Shown here piece after piece: positions 61,268-64,000 of a DNA stretch of 64,000 nucleotides. A program made the position numbers and the translations under genes. Source of the DNA: Glycomyces lechevalierae (GTDB lineage: Bacteria > Actinomycetota > Actinomycetes > Mycobacteriales > Micromonosporaceae); contig NZ_JAPZVQ010000011.1 of NCBI RefSeq assembly GCF_027622945.1, positions 33,856 through 97,855 of the forward strand, read 5' to 3'. How positions within the stretch are numbered: position 1 is the stretch's first letter; each line of letters begins with the position of its first letter. The notes under the pieces were generated by a model. That model had not been told where the DNA came from. It worked only from the letters and a program-made list of their open reading frames with translations, and did no database searches.

Positions 61268-62512
61268 GTGGAACACTCAAAGACCGTCGAGCTGCGCGGA
61301 CACCTCATCGACCAGGGCGTCTTCGCCCGCGTCATGGACGACGTCCTCGAGTACTCGGGGGCCTACACGATCGACCGCTTCGACGTGGGCCGCCACCACA
61401 CCGACGAGTCCTACGTCCAGCTCACCGTCTCCGCCGAGACGCCCGAGCTGGTCGAGCGCATCGTCATGCGGCTCCAGACGCACGGCGCGAACCCGCTCGA
61501 CCCCGGCGTCGCCGTGCTCAAACCGGCCCCGCGCGACGGCGTCTTCCCGGAGGACTTCTACTCGACCACGAACTTCGACACCCAGATCCGCCTGAACGGC
61601 AGCTGGATGGAAGTCGAGAACTCCGAAATGGACTGCGGGATCATCGTCTCGGAGGACCACGCCAGCGCCAAGACCCTCCCGGTCTCGGACGTCAAGGCCG
61701 GCGAGCTCGTCGTCTGCGGCGGCGAGGGCGTCAAGGTCCTGCCGCTGCCCGAGCCCGAGCGCAAGAGCCCCGAGTCCTCGAACTTCGAGTTCATGAGCGG
61801 CGGCGTCTCCTCCGAACGGCCGCAGGCGCTCCAGGTGCGCCAGATCGCCGAGCGCATGCGCGAGGTCAAGGCCCGCGGCGAGAAGATCCTGTGGGTCGGC
61901 GGCCCCGCCATCGTCCACACCGGAGCCGGCAAGGCCCTCGAAGCGCTCATCAACGAGGGCTACGCGGACGTCATCTTCGCAGGCAACGCCCTTGCGGCCC
62001 ATGACATCGAGTCGAACCTGTTCGGCACCTCGCTCGGCGTCGACCTCGACAAGGGCCACGGCGTGCCGCACGGCCACGAGCACCACATCCGCGCCATCAA
62101 CCAGATCCGCTCCTGCGGGTCGATCGCCGAAGCCGTCGAGCAGGGCGTCCTCAAGGGCGGCATCATGCACGCGATGGTCAAGAACAAGAAGGAGTTCGTG
62201 CTCGTCGGCTCCGTGCGCGACGACGGCCCGCTCCCCGACGTGTACACCGACGTCATCGAGGGCCAGCGCGCCATGCGCGCCGCGCTCCCCGGCGTGGGCT
62301 TCGCGATCATGGTCGCGACGATGCTGCACTCGATCGCGACCGGGAACCTCCTGCCCGCGAAGGTGCCGCTCGTGAGCGTCGACATCAACCCCGCGACGGT
62401 CACCAAGCTCGCCGACCGGGGCTCGGCGCAGGCGATCGGCGTGATCACCGACATCGGCCTGTTCTGCGAGCAGCTCGCCGGCGAGCTCGTGGTCGGCTAC
62501 AAGCGCGACTAG
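61268..62512 (+). CDS. TIGR00300 family protein, ornithine cyclodeaminase type
   Basis: The 414-residue protein matches the TIGR00300 (LOR/SDH conserved region) family: 'TVELRGHLIDQGVFARVMDD', 'FDVGRHHTDESYVQLTV', 'NSEMDCGIIV', 'VGGPAIVHTGAGKALEALI', 'GNALAAHDIESNLFGTSLGV', 'GHEHHIRAINQIRSCGSI'. Members from archaea and the C-terminal half of cyanobacterial ArgZ/AgrE convert ornithine to proline and ammonia with NAD. That makes ornithine cyclodeaminase the best guess here; no arginine dihydrolase domain is fused. AGGAG lies before the GTG. A hairpin follows. Confidence 0.82.
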   Translation: MEHSKTVELRGHLIDQGVFARVMDDVLEYSGAYTIDRFDVGRHHTDESYVQLTVSAETPELVERIVMRLQTHGANPLDPGVAVLKPAPRDGVFPEDFYSTTNFDTQIRLNGSWMEVENSEMDCGIIVSEDHASAKTLPVSDVKAGELVVCGGEGVKVLPLPEPERKSPESSNFEFMSGGVSSERPQALQVRQIAERMREVKARGEKILWVGGPAIVHTGAGKALEALINEGYADVIFAGNALAAHDIESNLFGTSLGVDLDKGHGVPHGHEHHIRAINQIRSCGSIAEAVEQGVLKGGIMHAMVKNKKEFVLVGSVRDDGPLPDVYTDVIEGQRAMRAALPGVGFAIMVATMLHSIATGNLLPAKVPLVSVDINPATVTKLADRGSAQAIGVITDIGLFCEQLAGELVVGYKRD

Positions 62513-62536
62513 GGCTCGGTCTCCTTAAGCGCCATA

Positions 62537-62554
62537 TGACATGTGATATGCCAC
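62537..62554. repeat. Fourth copy of the TGACATGTGATRTGCCAY motif
   Basis: This copy extends to an 18-bp near-palindrome CATATGACATGTGATATG (62534-62551) centred on ACATGT. It is 5.6 kb from the bioF-bioD copies and lies after the TIGR00300 gene. Confidence 0.7.
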
Positions 62555-62566
62555 CGGCATATCGGG

Positions 62567-62593
62567 AGGGCGGTCGACGTGGTCGGCCGCCCT
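62567..62593. terminator. Hairpin after the TIGR00300 gene
   Basis: Stem 62567-62578/62582-62593, 12 bp with one T-G pair, loop GTG. Probable terminator, no T run. Confidence 0.6.
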
Positions 62594-62689
62594 TCGCCGT
62601 GCCTTGACCGAAGGCGGGCGCGGCGGCGCTTCCTGCCCGGTTCCTCCAGGATCGGTTGCGGTGCTTGGAACATGCGATTTGTCCCGGCC

Positions 62690-62767
62690 AGCGCTTTCCA
62701 AACCGCGATCCGCCCGCTATGATCCCATTAAATCGATTCATATCGATATCTCAATTGAATCGTTTCA
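62690..62767 (+). promoter_or_regulatory. Promoter with a cluster of LacI-type operators
   Basis: TTTCCA (62695-62700), 17 bases, TATGAT (62718-62723) form a promoter. CG-centred palindromes follow: TAAATCGATTCA (62729-62740), ATATCGATAT (62740-62749) and TGAATCGTTTCA (62756-62767). A further AGCGCTTTCC half-site lies at the -35. CG-centred sites of this kind are typical of LacI-family repressors of sugar use. The region is strikingly AT-rich for this genome. Confidence 0.65.
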
Positions 62768-62794
62768 TTGGATCAACCACTCCCAGGAGCAGCA

Positions 62795-63922
62795 ATGTCC
62801 CTCGCACCGAAGCGAAGACTCCGCACCCTGATCGCGACCGCCGCCGCCGTCATCGCCGGCGCGGCCGGCGCCGTCGCACTCCCGGCACTGGACGGCGCCG
62901 CCGTCGCCCAGTCCACGTGCGGCGCCAACTCCCCCCACGCCACGGTCACCGGCTCCAGCGGCGCCTACGTCACCAAGGAGGGCTCGACCACCGTCTACAG
63001 CGGCGGCGACTACCGCGCCGCCGTCCAGGCCGGCGTCGACACCATCTCCAGCGGCCAACGCGTCGCCGTCATGGCCTCCGGCTCGATCGGCGCGAGCACC
63101 ATCACCATCCAGAGCGGCAAGACCTTCGAAGGCTGCGGCACCATCAACGTGGGCAACCGCTCCGGCCGCGGCGCGATCGAGGCGATCAACACCACCGACG
63201 TCAACATCGCGTTCCTCAAGATGACCGGCAACCCGTACTTCGGGCTGCGGTTCTCGGGCACGAACGGCCTCAAGCTCGGCGACATCGACCTGACCCTGAG
63301 CGGCGGCCTCGGCATCCGCTTCGACCGCGACGCCGCCTGGAACTACAACGTGACCATGAACGACATCTACGTCTCGGGCGCGGGCAGCCACGCCGTCGAG
63401 ACGTGGAACATCGACGGGTTCAACATCACGAAGGTGACGGCGCGGAACGTCGGCGAGTCGGGCCTCCTGATCCAGAACTCGCGCAACGGCTGGGTCGGCA
63501 CGGTCGACGGGAACAACGTCGGCGCGGGCACCGGCTACGCGACCTTCCGGATGGCGAACACCAACGGCAAGACCGCGAGCGGCGGCTACGCCACGAACAT
63601 CTGGGTCGACAACGTGATCTCCCGAGGGGGCGGGCGCGGGATCTTCTGCGTCTCGCAGTCCGGCGGCGTGGTCATCAAGAACGTCGACCTGGCGAGCAAC
63701 GGGAACAACGCGGTCCTGATCGAGAACTGCTACAACGTCTCGATCCGGGGCGGGACCGTCAACGGCGGCGGCGAGGTGCGCCTCGCGGCCCGCACGGAGT
63801 TCGCGAACAACAAGGACGTCTGGATCACGATGCGGGTCGACAACACGTCGGTGCGCGAGTCGCCCTGCGGCGAGAACACGAACTGGACGATCACCGGCAA
63901 CGCGTCCGTGAACGTCTGCTGA
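62795..63922 (+). CDS. Secreted right-handed beta-helix protein
   Basis: The 375-residue protein has a signal peptide ('RTLIATAAAVIAGAAGAVAL', cleavage near 'VAQST'). A long array of short repeats rich in Asn, Gly, Val and Ile follows ('TTDVNIAFLKMTGN', 'NGLKLGDIDLTLSGG', 'NVTMNDIYVSGAG', 'GFNITKVTARNVGESG', 'NAVLIENCYNVSIRGG'), the pattern of parallel beta-helix polysaccharide lyases and hydrolases. Paired Cys near both ends may form disulfides. It probably acts on a plant or microbial polysaccharide; the family number cannot be given. CAGGAG lies six bases before the ATG. LacI-type operators in front fit sugar induction. Confidence 0.82.
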   Translation: MSLAPKRRLRTLIATAAAVIAGAAGAVALPALDGAAVAQSTCGANSPHATVTGSSGAYVTKEGSTTVYSGGDYRAAVQAGVDTISSGQRVAVMASGSIGASTITIQSGKTFEGCGTINVGNRSGRGAIEAINTTDVNIAFLKMTGNPYFGLRFSGTNGLKLGDIDLTLSGGLGIRFDRDAAWNYNVTMNDIYVSGAGSHAVETWNIDGFNITKVTARNVGESGLLIQNSRNGWVGTVDGNNVGAGTGYATFRMANTNGKTASGGYATNIWVDNVISRGGGRGIFCVSQSGGVVIKNVDLASNGNNAVLIENCYNVSIRGGTVNGGGEVRLAARTEFANNKDVWITMRVDNTSVRESPCGENTNWTITGNASVNVC

Positions 63923-63973
63923 CGGCAAGTGCATGAGAGAGGGGCGGGGCGGTCGGGGCGGCCCGACCCGGTT

Positions 63974-63993
63974 GGGGGGGGGAGGGGGGGGGG
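63974..63993. other. G-tract at the window end
   Basis: Nine G, one A, then ten G. It could fold as a G-quadruplex or be a low-quality contig end. No gene is seen after 63922. Confidence 0.5.
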
Positions 63994-64000
63994 TAGCGGG

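Overview
The window is very GC-rich DNA packed with genes, with many 4-bp stop/start overlaps. It comes from an actinobacterium. The evidence is a PriA-type HisA, class II DAHP synthase, SepF/YggT/DivIVA beside ftsZ, a MurE with the meso-diaminopimelate motif DNPR, an IdeR/DmdR-type iron box, an Rv2179c-like exoribonuclease, and many genes that appear to be transcribed without a leader (TANNNT, six bases, start codon). A rare-actinomycete lineage such as Glycomycetaceae is possible, but the sequence alone does not settle genus.

Region by region. 0-2.6 kb: end of a transketolase, a CBS-pair protein, a hemerythrin and a SigB/SigF-type sigma factor. 2.7-5.2 kb: a B12 acyl-CoA mutase large subunit with isobutyryl-CoA mutase residues behind a TetR-type palindrome, then RidA. 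5.2-9.7 kb: the operon hisD-hisC-hisB-(52-aa membrane protein)-hisH-priA, read on the minus strand. 9.8-16.3 kb: a membrane protein, a ParA/MinD-like ATPase, rluD-lspA-dksA, a membrane protein with a C-terminal Cys/His motif, and divIVA. 16.3-31.1 kb: the cell-wall and division cluster murE-murF-mraY-murD-ftsW-murG-murC-[Uma2]-[iron-regulated SIP gene on the opposite strand]-ftsQ-ftsZ-yggS-sepF-yggT. It lacks ftsI, ftsL, rsmH and mraZ in front of murE and pgeF after ftsZ.

31.2-44 kb: a MarR regulator, a secreted coiled-coil protein, an L,D-transpeptidase lipoprotein, a DUF3817 pair, a GNAT-like acyltransferase, a divergent cupin/Rrf2 pair sharing an operator, a TIGR01777 protein, three tandem paralogous membrane proteins behind a double palindrome, an LLM flavin enzyme, aroF, and an fchA-folD pair in which FolD has lost its cyclohydrolase lysine. 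44-51.5 kb lies between two inverted copies of a two-part regulatory repeat. It contains a pyrophosphate-type phosphofructokinase, an exoribonuclease, a Crp-family regulator, PlsC and a lipase-like hydrolase. 51.5-64 kb: a hydrolase-fold protein without the nucleophile serine, a flavin monooxygenase, a P450, a Nudix enzyme, a PRC-barrel-like protein with a frameshifted small ORF, bioA-bioF-bioD with a dispersed 18-bp repeat, an MFS transporter, a TIGR00300 ornithine-cyclodeaminase-type enzyme, and a secreted beta-helix protein under LacI-type operators.

Most genes are housekeeping: histidine, aromatic, folate and biotin synthesis, peptidoglycan precursor synthesis and division. The most unusual material is non-coding: four promoter-like copies of a CTTCAG direct-repeat element at two inverted loci, and four copies of a TGACATGTG motif. 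No tRNA, rRNA, CRISPR array, transposase or prophage gene was seen.
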